Positions 46,758 through 57,059 of a stretch of 64,000 nucleotides of DNA are shown in pieces. Within the stretch, counting starts at the first letter, position 1. Every line of letters starts with the position of its first letter. Made by a program: the position numbers and the translations under genes. Under the pieces are notes generated by a model, which was not told where the DNA came from, searched no databases, and was given only the letters and a program-made list of their open reading frames with translations. Origin of the DNA: Humulus lupulus (lineage: Eukaryota; Streptophyta; Magnoliopsida; Rosales; Cannabaceae). The stretch covers positions 102,325,868 through 102,389,867 of the forward strand of contig NC_084797.1 of assembly GCF_963169125.1 (NCBI RefSeq), read 5' to 3'.

Positions 46758-47725
46758 GTACATTTTCATACTAAAAAAAGAACCAATATCTTATAATGTA
46801 GTGTTTGGTTTCTTTGTTTGTTTTGGTGTAGTTGTGAATTCATTATTTTGTATGTGGTGTCCTCTCTTGGAAATAATTTCCATAACATTTTTCTTGAAGT
46901 AATTTGTGATGCTAGATAATAACAATAAAATATTTCTTTGTTTATTTTGCAGATGTGACAAGCGAAATAAAAAATGATACTTAATTTTGAAGGCTTTGTG
47001 TTGGGCAGCTGTAGAATATTTTGTGCTGAAAGTAGTAACTTTTCAATATGTTGAATATTTAAGACTACTTGAATACTTAAAGAACATTTTGTTGTTGATG
47101 ACAATGTTGAATGTTTTAAACTAATTTGTGGATTGTTAATACAATGTTGAATGTTTTTACTTTTTGTTATTTGAAAATCAAGTTCATTTGATGATGCTAG
47201 TTTATATTAGAAAGCTAATTTTAATTATATAAATAAATAAAAATATAATAGAATAAATTAGTGTTATATAAATGAATATATAATGAGAATTTAAACTTAT
47301 CTAAACATTAAAATAATATGAAAAATGTGTTATAATATCTATTACAATAACACTTTTTATAAGTAAAGAATTTTGTTATGCAAACTTCATTATATAACAC
47401 AAAAAATGTGTTATACTAAAGTGTAGTATAACACAAATTTATAAGTATTGAAATGTGTTATATAATCGAATATAAATAATATAATTAAACACTTATCTAT
47501 TTATAACATAGAAAGTGTGTTATCGTTGACAGTATAATAACACATCTGTATAACAATGATAAAGTATTATGTAAAGTACCCTGACCTACGATAACATAGT
47601 CGGTCTTAACACATCAAAAAGTGTTATGGTATATTTTGATAACACATTTTTGGTCTTATTAAAAGCATTTTTTCTTGTTGTGGAGTATGATTACTTCTAT
47701 CTTGGATTTTATGAGGGTGGAAGGT

Positions 47726-48664
47726 TGTTGACCACGATTTTGGCCAACTGCGAGTAGACGCAAAAACGACAATAAACCTTGAATAGAAAATAAATAGCAC
47801 AAGTAATTTTATAGTGGTTCAGCCCCAATTTGTTGGTAATAGCCTAATCCACTTGGAGTTGTGATATATGTATCCTACACTTAAGATCAGATGAACCTGA
47901 GCCAACTGAGTTTCTTAAGTGTAAGTAGAAAAATATAGAGTTTCTCTCTCTAGAGAATACAAGCTTTCTCTCTCTAAGCTTTCACAGAAAATGCCCCAAG
48001 AATACCCCAAGTAACAGTCCTAAAGTCTCAAAATTAGAGAGTTTCCAAGTCTCCAAAAGATCAGATTGCCTAAATGATGCCATGAACCATTTATTTATAG
48101 GCTCATGGATTGTACATGAGAAATATCCCATTTTTATGGGGTCCTTGGTTGTTTCAACCAACTTTAATTAATAAAATACAAATAAATTCAAATTAAAACA
48201 ATATAGCTATTATTCCAGGATATTTGAGAGATTCCAATGGTAGTTACGAGCGATTCAGATTGAAGTTGTTACTGAGGCTTTACTGAAGAGTCATTAGACG
48301 GTAACTTCTGAGATTCTCCAACCAAATCCATTCTTGAAGTGACTGGTCAACCAAGACAACTTTGGCCAAATCACACTACTGGTCGGGCATGGCACACCAC
48401 CGGTCAGGCATGGTACACCTCTGATCGGGCATGGAAAATCATACCACTGATCGGGCATGGCACACCTCTGGTCAGGCATGGCACACCATCGGTCGAGCTA
48501 AACTTATTTCTGACCAGTAATATCACAACTCCTCAGGTCAATTCTCAACCTTTTCACCTCTTTAAATAACACATTTATTGATTATTAATGTGTCATTTAT
48601 TGACTATACCCTGCCACTTGTCCATCCGATTGCCATGTCATTGAACGAAATTTTGGGGATAACA
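47726..48664 (-). repeat. 3' LTR of element C
   Basis: On the plus strand TGTTGACCACG to TTGGGGATAACA. It contains five to six units of a 21-bp repeat (48380-48500). The minus strand carries GGCTGAACCACTATAAAA. Confidence 0.92.
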
Positions 48665-48677
48665 TTTGCCCCCCAAG
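48665..48677 (-). promoter_or_regulatory. Polypurine tract of element C
   Basis: Minus-strand ACTTGGGGGGCAAA abuts the 3' LTR. Confidence 0.8.
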
Positions 48678-49860
48678 TTTATTATATGATTTTCTCATAT
48701 GATAAAGTTTTCTTTTAACTCCTTGCAAGGATCCGCAGTAAATTTAATAATTATTGTGCCTTAAAATTCCAAAAATGACCTTCTATATTTTCCCTCCTTT
48801 TTAAGTAAACCCACGATTGAACTTTTCAATCCATGAAAACGGTAATTACCAATTTCCCATCTTCCATCGCACTTTCGGGTTCATGGGTTTTTATGAACTT
48901 TGAAGTTTTCTTGAAACTTTTTGAAACCCTTGAATTTCCCTTCTTGATATTATTTGCACAGTCCAAGATTAAGAAAATATGCTTATACCTCATGCTATGG
49001 TCCATACCCTTTAGCCCATCAAACTTGTTTCTTTTACCATTCCTAACCAATCAGATTTCTTTTGGCCCTCGGAACTCTTATGCCTCGAAACCCAAATAGC
49101 TCCTCGGTAATGCTACTCCTCGGACATGCCAGCCTCTCAGACCACCTCTCAAGCACCACTTCTCGGACATGCTCCAAGCTCCTCGGTCATGCTACTCCTC
49201 AAACATGCCAGCCTCTCGGACCACTCCTCTAGCCGCTCGGTCACGAATCTCCTCGAATGGCCAGCCCAACAGTTCCTCGGATGCACGAATATGCTGCTTT
49301 CCCAACCGCTCGGAGACGGAGCTCCTCGGATGGCCAACTACTCGGACACCCAGCCCTCGGCATGCCTAGAACCTTGGATGTGCACACTCGATTTGCTCGG
49401 ACACACGGAGCTCCTCAGATGCATCATCCGCCTGGCAGCTTCTTGGATGCATGGCTCAGCAGCTCCTCGGATGCACGAGCCAACAACTCCTCAGATGCAC
49501 TAGCCAACAACGCCTCGGATGCACGGAGCTCTTTGGATGCGCCAGCTCCTAGGACATGCATCCCCTCGGATGCGCACCCCCCTTGGCGTGCTCCTCGATC
49601 CGCTCGAACACACGACACATCTGCTCGGGCACATGGCACAGCCCCTTGGGCACATGACATAGCCACTTAAGCACATGGCATAGCCTAAACCTTATCCCTT
49701 CGAACACCATTTGGCACTTAAAAAACCTTGTTTAAATCTCTCAATAGTTTTATTACTTCTCTAAATGCCTTTCTTTTGGAAAAATTTATTTCTCTTCTCA
49801 AAGAAATTATTTTCACAGAGTAGTGTATATATTTTTTGCTTTGCACTCATTTTCTGTTTG
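48678..49860. other. Spacer of C with short imperfect repeats
   Basis: Between 49085 and 49680 the motif 'CTCCTCGGATGCACGAGC' and variants recur irregularly, every 18-30 bases. Open frames across it are repeat products. The stretch corresponds to where an antisense gene's 5' part should lie, but no Transposase_28-type sequence remains. Confidence 0.5.
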
Positions 49861-49871
49861 GTTTATTCCAG

Positions 49872-50410
49872 GGACTCATCATTGTTAGTCATGCTCAACA
49901 TCGAGAAGTAGACTATAAGGAGCTGGTCAAGGTCTTGAATGATCAATTGGTGGAAGCCCAGGCAAAGATTAAAAATCTGACCAAATCTGAATGAGATCTT
50001 CAATCCAAGGCCGAGCAGGTGGAGAAGACCATTGCCGAGTAGGATGGATCTCTAAGAGAGTTGGCTAATGAGAATAAGAAACAAATCCAAACCAACAAGA
50101 TGTTGACTGACCAACTAGAAAAAATGACTAGTGAGAATGAGGAGCTAAAACAAGACAAAGAAGCTGATTTGGCCTGTTATGAAGAAATCTTCTATCGGAT
50201 TGGGAAGTTAAATAAGCTTCTCAACCTCAAAATTCTCTCTGAATAAGCCAAGGCCGAAGAGCTCCCCAACTGCGAAGGCAAGGCCGCTGAGGAGGCTGCT
50301 CTTCCAGCTGACATTGTGCCTGCCTCTCCTACTCTATCATTCCGACTAGAGGAGGTTCTGGATGCTGACGATGGTGTTGACCAGCCAAGGACTAGTTTAC
50401 CCGACTAGTA
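49872..50410 (+). pseudogene. Remnant of the antisense additional ORF of C (coiled-coil part)
   Basis: Read on plus, it begins after an AG acceptor-like site. It encodes a Glu/Lys-rich heptad region (for example QLVEAQAKIKNLTK and QLEKMTSENEELKQDKEA), then an acidic Ala/Pro tail. Stops at about 49993, 50041 and 50246 break it. Composition and position correspond to the C-terminal exon of B's antisense gene (23728-24762). Confidence 0.65.
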
Positions 50411-51640
50411 GACACTCATAGCCAACTTGAGAGCTTCCTGTCCAACAATAGAGTTTCCTACTCGACCAGTGATACATGCTCAGCCGACCAGGGAAGTTGT
50501 ATCTGCTCTCCTGACCAGGAAAACTTTGCACCTGACCAGCTAAACTTTGTACCTGTCTAGTAGTTTACCCTTTTTTTCTTATACTTTTGTGAAAACAACT
50601 ACTGCTTAGTAGCTTTGATATTTTTCTCGTAGGACCGAGCTGTTTGGCATTTATACTTTACTTTTCTTTGCTAACTTAAAACATTCTAAGTCTTTTTAGA
50701 CTTAAAACATTATAAGTTTTTTGTGAATAGTAAAGTCACTATAATATATGCCTTATATTTTCGCATGAGTACTTCGTTTTCTAACTTAGAAATTCTAGAC
50801 ATTTCATAAGTCCCTACTAAGTATACTTTCTCACACTCTTATTGCTCTAGCATTTTATGAGCATAATGTTTATTGTCAAACGAATATTTGCTTCTAACTT
50901 GAAAGTTTGAAAAATTCCAAGTTACTTAAGCTTTGTCAAACAAGTTAGCTTAATGGCCTTTTTTTGACCTCGAAAATTTACAAGTCAGCCTAAAAACAAA
51001 TATTTTAACTCGTGCTCTTATTGCCTGTGTTAAATTATATACTAGTATACCCCATGTGCCCCCCAAGTGATCGAGGGTTGAAAGATCCTTGGTCACTTGC
51101 TACTTGACTGAATCTGTTCGAGCAGTTAATTACTCGTGAAACACATAGAATATATGGAAAATATTCAAGCAGTTGAACACTGCTTGAACGTACCGACCAG
51201 TTGAACATTGTTCAAAAATTAACACACATGCATATTTGTAGCAAGAATCGACCACTCTGCGTGTAGTCTCTTTTATTACTCGTAAATTAAAAAAGGACAA
51301 AACGTGTTTAATAACGAGTCTTAAACAAAAAAAATTGTTCAAAAAATAAAAATAAATGACTGGTTAGAAAATAACCAGCTCATAAACCAAAATCAAATAA
51401 CAAGTTAAACAACTTGAAATTAAGCTACCACTCTGAAAGCGGTATTTCGTGATAATATATCCTCAGATGCTCGCCATTCCAGTGGTTCCTGATCAAGCTC
51501 CGTTCACCAAATCTGATCCTAGCACTCCCGCTCATGTCGAAGTGTCTGGGCATACCTCTCCCTTGCTTTGTTACTATCCTCAGCCAAGTGTGGACCTCCA
51601 CATATAGTGTCTAAGGTAAAGTCCGCATGCCCGGGTTGCA
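50411..51640. other. Spacer with internal polypurine tract of C
   Basis: T-rich, non-coding. The minus strand has CACTTGGGGGGCACATGG at about 51055-51072, matching the internal tract of B. No tandem array is seen here, unlike B and E. Confidence 0.5.
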
Positions 51641-51649
51641 AGGGTGGAG

Positions 51650-53786
51650 ATCTCTATCGTTTGAACCCAGGATTGTTGCTGCCTCCTTCTCCTTGCGGTG
51701 TCTCTACCCAGTACTTTTTCAACTTGCACGACCGGAGAAGAAATTCTATCTCGTCCTTGAGGTGATTGCATTCATTCGTGTCGTGACCATAATCTCCATG
51801 GAAATGACAAAACTTATTCGTGTCTCTCTTACTCATCTTTTTCCTGATGGGTGGAGGTTTCTTGTAGGGAACCTCTTCATGACTAGCAAGATATATTTCT
51901 GCCCAGCTGGCCGAGAGAGTGGTGTAATTAGTGAACTGAGGCTCATACTTGGTTGACTTTTCATTTGAACTCGACTTAGCCTTCTTTTCTTCATGGCGGT
52001 CAGACCCATTATTCCCACGTTTCTTTCCACCATTTTGATCGTTTCCGCCATTCTTAGGAGGGTCAGCTGATCCACCCAGATTGTTTATGCCATTCTCCTC
52101 TTTCTCGATTGCATCATCCAATTTCATATACTTGTCTCCTTGGTCAAGAAATTGTTGAAGTGTTGAAATTGGATTTCTATGTATACTATCCCACAAAGGG
52201 CTCCGGTAAGTGATTCCAGAGGATATGGAAACCATCTTCCCCTCATCTCCTACAGCAGTTGCTCTGTTGGCCTCTCTCATGAATCTCTGTATATAATTCT
52301 TTAGAGATTCATCCTTTCCTTGTTAGATATCTGCCATGTGGTTGGCATAAACTAGTGGAGTCCGAGTAGCATTGAATTGTCTACAAAACTCCTTCCTGAA
52401 TGTTTCCCAAGAGGTAATGGAATTCTACTTAAACATCCAATACCACTCCTGGGCAGTATCTGACAATGTAGTCGGGAAAACTCTACACCGATAATCGTCA
52501 CTTACCCCGAGCAGTTCCATCTAGTCCTCAAATTTTCCAACATGCCTGGTGGGATCCGCCTTTTCTGTATATACTGACAGCACTGCTGCTTTATATTTTG
52601 TCGGAGGCCAAGCTACTCTAATCCAAGCACAAAATGGACTGCCACTCCTGTGGTCTACAACATCCATTCCAAAAGGTCATTTTGACAAACCTTGAACTGC
52701 AGCCGCTAGCACATCAAGCTAGGCTTGGATTGCCGGGGCGACCATTGGGGGCTCAAGGTCATGACTGCCTAGTCGGCCATTTCTATCTGGCACACTGTCA
52801 TCAAGTATTTCTACTTGAATGGCAGGGCAGTTCAGATCTCACCCTTCGACTGGGACGGTCCTTATCTTGTCACTGACAACATCCCTTAGATCCTTCCGGG
52901 AAGTGTGTCCTCCTAATCGATCAAACACTGTGCTCTTAGATTTTTCAGAAGGCTTACTATGCGGGACTTGCTCTCTCCCACTACGCTGCTGGCCGGGATG
53001 TAGTGGAGGCTTTTAGGTACGTCCCAGGCAGTATTTTCTTCCTTGTGGGTCGTTGCCTTCTTTATCCTTTGACCAATCAGTGTGATGACTATCTGCCACA
53101 TCACGACCATGCCCATCTTTAAACTGTGAAGTCGTCTTATCTTGAGGGGTCCTGGTCTAATCCTGCTTGGGTGGAGTCTTCTTACTGCCCGACCGATGAC
53201 TTCCTGACCTAGAAGTTTCTGATCGGTGGCTCTTGGAGGGGTTTCTAGAGTTTTCCCTTTGTGTCGAGGCAGTTCTAGAACGGGCCCCATCATCCTCCCG
53301 ACCAGGGGGGTTACTCCTACTTCTGTCCGGTCCCCGAGAATTGGCTCTGCTAGCGGTCCTCCAACCTGCATTATTATTCCTTGCTCCCTATGTGGCTGCT
53401 CCTCATGCTGCGGTCTGGGCATTGGCCTGGGTTAGCTGAGTGGCCGCTTCTAGAGAAAATGCAGCCTCATGATGTCGTCGGCCGGCCTCCTCCTATCATC
53501 ACCTAATATCTTCACTCCTGGCATCCATCTCCTATTTTTTCTTCTCGAATGCAGCCTTCTGCCTAGCCATTTCCTCGGTGAAAGACTCCTGTTGAGCATT
53601 GAATTGCAACATCTCTTCTTGGAAAGCACCTGTTGCTTCCTGGAGTTGTTAAACTTCTAGAGTGGTCTCCTCGAGAAAGACATTGGGCTCAGTCTCAGGG
53701 TTCTGAGGTTCAGGACCTTCTGCTCTAGCAAGCTCTTTTGACGTACTTGGATTTTTGGAGGCCATACTGGTATTCTTGGGAGCCAT
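51650..53786 (-). pseudogene. gag of element C
   Basis: Starts at an ATG near 53786 (MAPKNTSMASK). It is broken by several stops and frameshifts down to the open part 52280-51654. This last part has MREANRATAV, GDKYMKLDDAI, a Lys/Asn-rich linker and a zinc knuckle CHFHGDYGHDTNEC (about 51790-51750), then KDEIEFLLRSCKLKKY. Capsid and nucleocapsid functions are typical of Tat gag. No protease motif follows. Confidence 0.8.
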
Positions 53787-53820
53787 ATTGGTAGGATAGC
53801 AATGTATTTCTTCTATTTAG

Positions 53821-53843
53821 GCTCTCAATGAAAGCACCAAAAA
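53821..53843 (-). promoter_or_regulatory. Primer-binding site of element C
   Basis: Minus-strand TGGTGCTTTCATTGAGAGC beside the 5' LTR, as in B and F. Confidence 0.75.
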
Positions 53844-54972
53844 TGTTGACCACGATTTTGGCCAACTGCGAGTAGACGCAAAAACGACAATAAACCTAGA
53901 ATAGAAAATAAATGACACAAGTAACTTTATAGTGGTACAGCCCCAATTTGTTGGTAATAGCCTAATCCACTTGGAGTTGTGATATAAGTATCCTACACTT
54001 AAGATCATATGAACTTGAGCAAACTGAGTTTCTTAAGTGTAAGTAGACCAATAAAGAGTTTCTCTCTCTAGAGAATACAAGCTTTCTCTCTCTAAGCTCT
54101 CTCAGAAAATGCCCCAAGAATGCCCCAAGTAACAGTCCCAAAGTCTCAAAATTAGAGAGTTTCCAAGTCTCCAAAAGACCAGATTAGCCTAAATGATGCC
54201 ATGAGCCATTTATTTATAGTCTCATGGATCGTACATGAGAAATATCTCGTTTTGACGGGGTCCTTGGTTGTTTCAACCAACTTTAATTAATAAAATACAA
54301 ATAAATTCAAATTACAACAATATAGCTATTATTCCGGGATATTTGAGAGATTCCCGCGATAGCTACGAGTGATTCGAGTTGAAGCTGTTACTGAGGCTTT
54401 ACTGAAGAGTCACTAGACGATAACTTCTAAGATTCTCCAACCAAATCCATTCCCGAAGTGGCTGGTCGGCCAAGACAACTTTGGTCAAATCACACTACTG
54501 GTCAGGCATGGCACACCTTTGGTCGGGCATGGCACACCACCGGTCGGGCATGGAAAATCACACCACTAGTCGGGCATGGCACACCACCGATTGGGCATGG
54601 CACACCTCTGTTCGGGCATGGCACTCCACCGGTCGGGCATGGCACACCTCTGTTCGGGCATGGCACTCCACCGGTCGGGCATGGTAGACCTCTGGTCGAG
54701 CATGGCACACCACCGGTCGGGCATGGCACACCTCTGGTAGGGCATGGCACACCACCGGTCGGGCATGGCACACCTCTGGTCGGGCATGGAACACCATCGA
54801 TCGGGCTAAACTTACTCCTGACCAGTAATATCACAATTTCTCAGGTCAATTCTTAACCTTTTCCCCTCTTTAAATAACACATTTATTGACTATTAATGTG
54901 TCATTTATTGACCATGCCCTGCCACTTGTCCATCCGATTGCCACGTCATTGAGCGAAATTTTGGGGATAACA
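53844..54972 (-). repeat. 5' LTR of element C
   Basis: A copy of 47726-48664 that is 190 bp longer because its 21-bp array (54495-54805) has about 14-15 units instead of 5-6. Confidence 0.92.
54495..54805 (+). repeat. 21-bp minisatellite within the LTR of C
   Basis: Units like GGTCGGGCATGGCACACCACC alternate with GGTCGGGCATGGCACACCTCT. Translations such as GHGTPPVGHGTPLV arise only because 21 is divisible by three. Confidence 0.9.
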
Positions 54973-55526
54973 AAGGTAATGACAGGGTGGCCTGTGCCAC
55001 CTATATGCTTAGAGAGGATGCCCGTATTTGGTGGGAAGTGGCATCACAAACCAGAGATATTTCTACTTTGAGTTGGGATGGGTTTAGAGATCTGTTCAAC
55101 CAGAAGTATTATAATGTTGCCATCAGGGCCGCGAAGATAAATGAATTCACAAGACTGGTATAGGGCAACATGACAGTTACAGAGTATGCCTTGAAGTTTG
55201 ATAAGCTAGCGAAGTTTGCATCAAACTTGGTGCCTACAGATGCGGCCAGGCAGGACAGATTTGTCTGATAGCTCAATGCTATGATAGCTTGGGATGTGAG
55301 GATTACCTCGGTACCTAGGCAAACCACTTATGCCCAGGCAGTTGAGAAGGCACTTACTACTGAAGAGGCAGAAAACAAGATCTGGAGGGAGAGCATTGTG
55401 AGACGGGATGTTCGCAAGGAAGTACCTCCATCCACAGGGTTCGGTAGGGGCGGAGGCCACAGTGATTTGAAGAGGAAGACCCCTAACACGTCTACCATTG
55501 TTGGTCCTGATAGGAGGGGTCGAGGT

Positions 55527-56773
55527 TGTTGACGGTGAGAACTCGTCAACCAAGTTAAGTTAGAAAAATAGAAATGTAGAGATTATCAAAAGAAAAACTT
55601 TAAAGATCTAATTGGAAACTCAAAGAACACTTGCAAAAGAAAAAATGGTGAACTAAATTTGTATATCTTATGTTGTAGTGCTACAGTGTTTTTCCAACCC
55701 CCCTCCATGTGGAAGTGGGGTTCCCTTTATAGTGGGCTCTAATGGCCCCTGATACATTGTGGTTCAGGGGACCAGATGGTACACAAGTACAGTGTCAGGA
55801 GTGTGGTTTCAGGGGTAGTGGTGTTGGCTCCAGTACATGGTCAGGTTCCGTGGGGATGTCTCCACTACTTATCAAGTACATTGTCAGGGGAGTGGCACCA
55901 GGCGTAGTGGTGCTGGTGGTGGTGTCGGCTCTGACATCTGGTTAAAAGCATACAGGCCATGTCCCCTCTCCTAGTACTCCCACTACTTGTCTGGCGTGTC
56001 CCTTCTCCTAAAGATCGTACCCCGTACAAGATCGTTCTGGTACAATCTCTTCAAATTATATTTTAATTTTTACCTCTGAATGTTGAGGTTTCCGTAGGTC
56101 TTCATAGGAGACACTATCTTGAGGTGTAGGGTGCGAGGCACCTGGTGCATGTAAGGGTCGTGGCGCGAGACGCTCGAAGAACTTTGAGGCCACTCACGAG
56201 AGGCCCCTGATGCGAGGTGCAAAGCGTGGCCTTGCTGGGTGCATGAGGCGCGAGACACCTCTTCTTGCGAGGCCATCTGGAGAGCGCGCGAGGCGCGAGA
56301 CACCTCCTCTCGCGAGGCCATCAGGCGCACGCGCGTGAGGCGCGAGACGCCTCCTCTTGTGAGGCCATCAGGCGCACGCATGCGAGGCACGAGATGCCTT
56401 CTGTCGCGAGGCCATCCAGGGCAGTCGTACGAGGCGCTGCCTTGTTGAGTGTGTGAGGCGTGAGACGCCTCCTCTAGCGAGGCCATCAGGCGCACGTGCG
56501 TGAGGCACGAGACGCGAGGTGCCTCCTGTCGTGAGGCCATCTGGGGAAGCTGCACGAGGCGCTGCCTTGCTGGGTGTGCGTGGTGCAAGATGCCTCCTCT
56601 TGTGATGCCATCAGGCGCACGCAAGGCGTGGCCTCGCTAGGTGCACTGAGAGGAGGTTGGTACGAGACAATGGTGGTCCGAGGGCATCGCGGCTCAACCA
56701 TGTAATTAGGTGCTTATGGGACCTTGGCACTTGCTTTGTGTCTTCTACAAGCATGAAATTTTGAGCATCCACA
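55527..56773 (-). repeat. 3' LTR of element E, with GC-rich minisatellite
   Basis: Plus-strand TGTTGACGGTGAG to GAGCATCCACA, followed by the polypurine tract. A CpG-rich array at about 56180-56650 has units near 47 bp or longer ('GAGGCGCGAGACACCTCC', 'GCGAGGCCATCAGGCGCAC'). The rest is ordinary LTR sequence. Confidence 0.8.
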
Positions 56774-56786
56774 TTTGCCCCCCAGT
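56774..56786 (-). promoter_or_regulatory. Polypurine tract of element E
   Basis: Minus-strand GACTGGGGGGCAAA abuts the LTR. Confidence 0.75.
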
Positions 56787-56834
56787 CTAGGAGAGGACCT
56801 TTAGGTGCTCTGTTAGACTCTTCTCTTTGATTCT

Positions 56835-56843
56835 TATAAATAG
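56835..56843 (+). promoter_or_regulatory. Candidate TATA box of the antisense ORF of E
   Basis: TATAAATAG, about 60 bases inside the LTR boundary and upstream of the plus-strand ORF. Matches the arrangement at 20237 in B. Confidence 0.5.
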
Positions 56844-57059
56844 GTCCTTATGCCGAGCCTATTATTTACACTTCACCTCCTTAGCTTAGTGGCATTTAGA
56901 TCCTTGCTCCTTTCAAGAGGTAAGGGGTTCAATCCCCCACAACCTCACTTTTGCTATAGTTTCCTCGCTTTTTTTTTTTATTATTTTTTTTTTATATTTG
57001 AGCTAATTTTTGGTATGTTTATATCCATTCATATATTTGAAGGCTAACACATCTTTTCT

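Larger units (their letters stand above)
38768..47682. mobile_element. CACTA (En/Spm-type) transposon carrying host-gene fragments
   Basis: The left end is CACTACACCAAATA. The right end, reverse-complemented, is CACAACAAGAAAAAATG, apparently CACTACAAC with TA lost. The 3-bp duplication GAG lies at 38765-38767 and 47683-47685, and removing the insert with one GAG restores the gag reading frame of element D. The right subterminal region (47250-47660) is full of short inverted GTGTTATA / TATAACAC motifs, typical of CACTA ends. No transposase blocks were recognised in 8.9 kb. The interior instead holds exon-like pieces of at least three plant genes, all on the plus strand. Confidence 0.85.
47726..54972 (-). 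mobile_element. Element C: internally deleted Tat-like Ty3/gypsy element
   Basis: TSD AAGGT lies at 47721-47725 and 54973-54977. The LTRs are 939 and 1,129 bp. On the minus strand the order is 5' LTR, primer-binding site, gag, a short spacer with an internal polypurine tract, a plus-strand coiled-coil ORF remnant, polypurine tract and 3' LTR. Protease, reverse transcriptase and integrase are absent: only about 600 bases separate the gag zinc knuckle from the internal tract. It must have been moved by another element or deleted after insertion. The LTRs differ at several per cent of sites by eye, so it is older than B. Confidence 0.92.
36574..55526 (+). pseudogene. gag of element D, split by four insertions
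   Basis: The gag pieces are 36574-36732, 38602-38767, 47686-47725 and 54978-55526. The gaps are a solo LTR, a CACTA transposon and element C; element E starts at 55527. Removing the CACTA and C inserts with one duplication copy restores the frame across those joins. Recognisable blocks include EDARIWWEVASQ (from about 55006) and MTVTEYALKFDKLAKFA (about 55173-55223). In-frame stops at about 36690 and 55267 and a frameshift near 38710 show older decay. This is the capsid domain of a Ty3/gypsy element; pol would lie beyond the right edge. Confidence 0.85.

Noticed and set aside
54495..54805. CRISPR-like array
   Set aside because: Units are contiguous with no unique spacers, in a plant LTR. It is a minisatellite.
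54458..54856. Long repeat protein (GHGTPPV units) on both strands in the LTR of C
   Set aside because: The 21-bp unit is divisible by three, so several frames stay open; the other LTR has a different unit number. Not a gene.
56070..56624. 184-codon minus-strand ORF in the LTR of E
   Set aside because: It translates the GC-rich minisatellite and has no domain.
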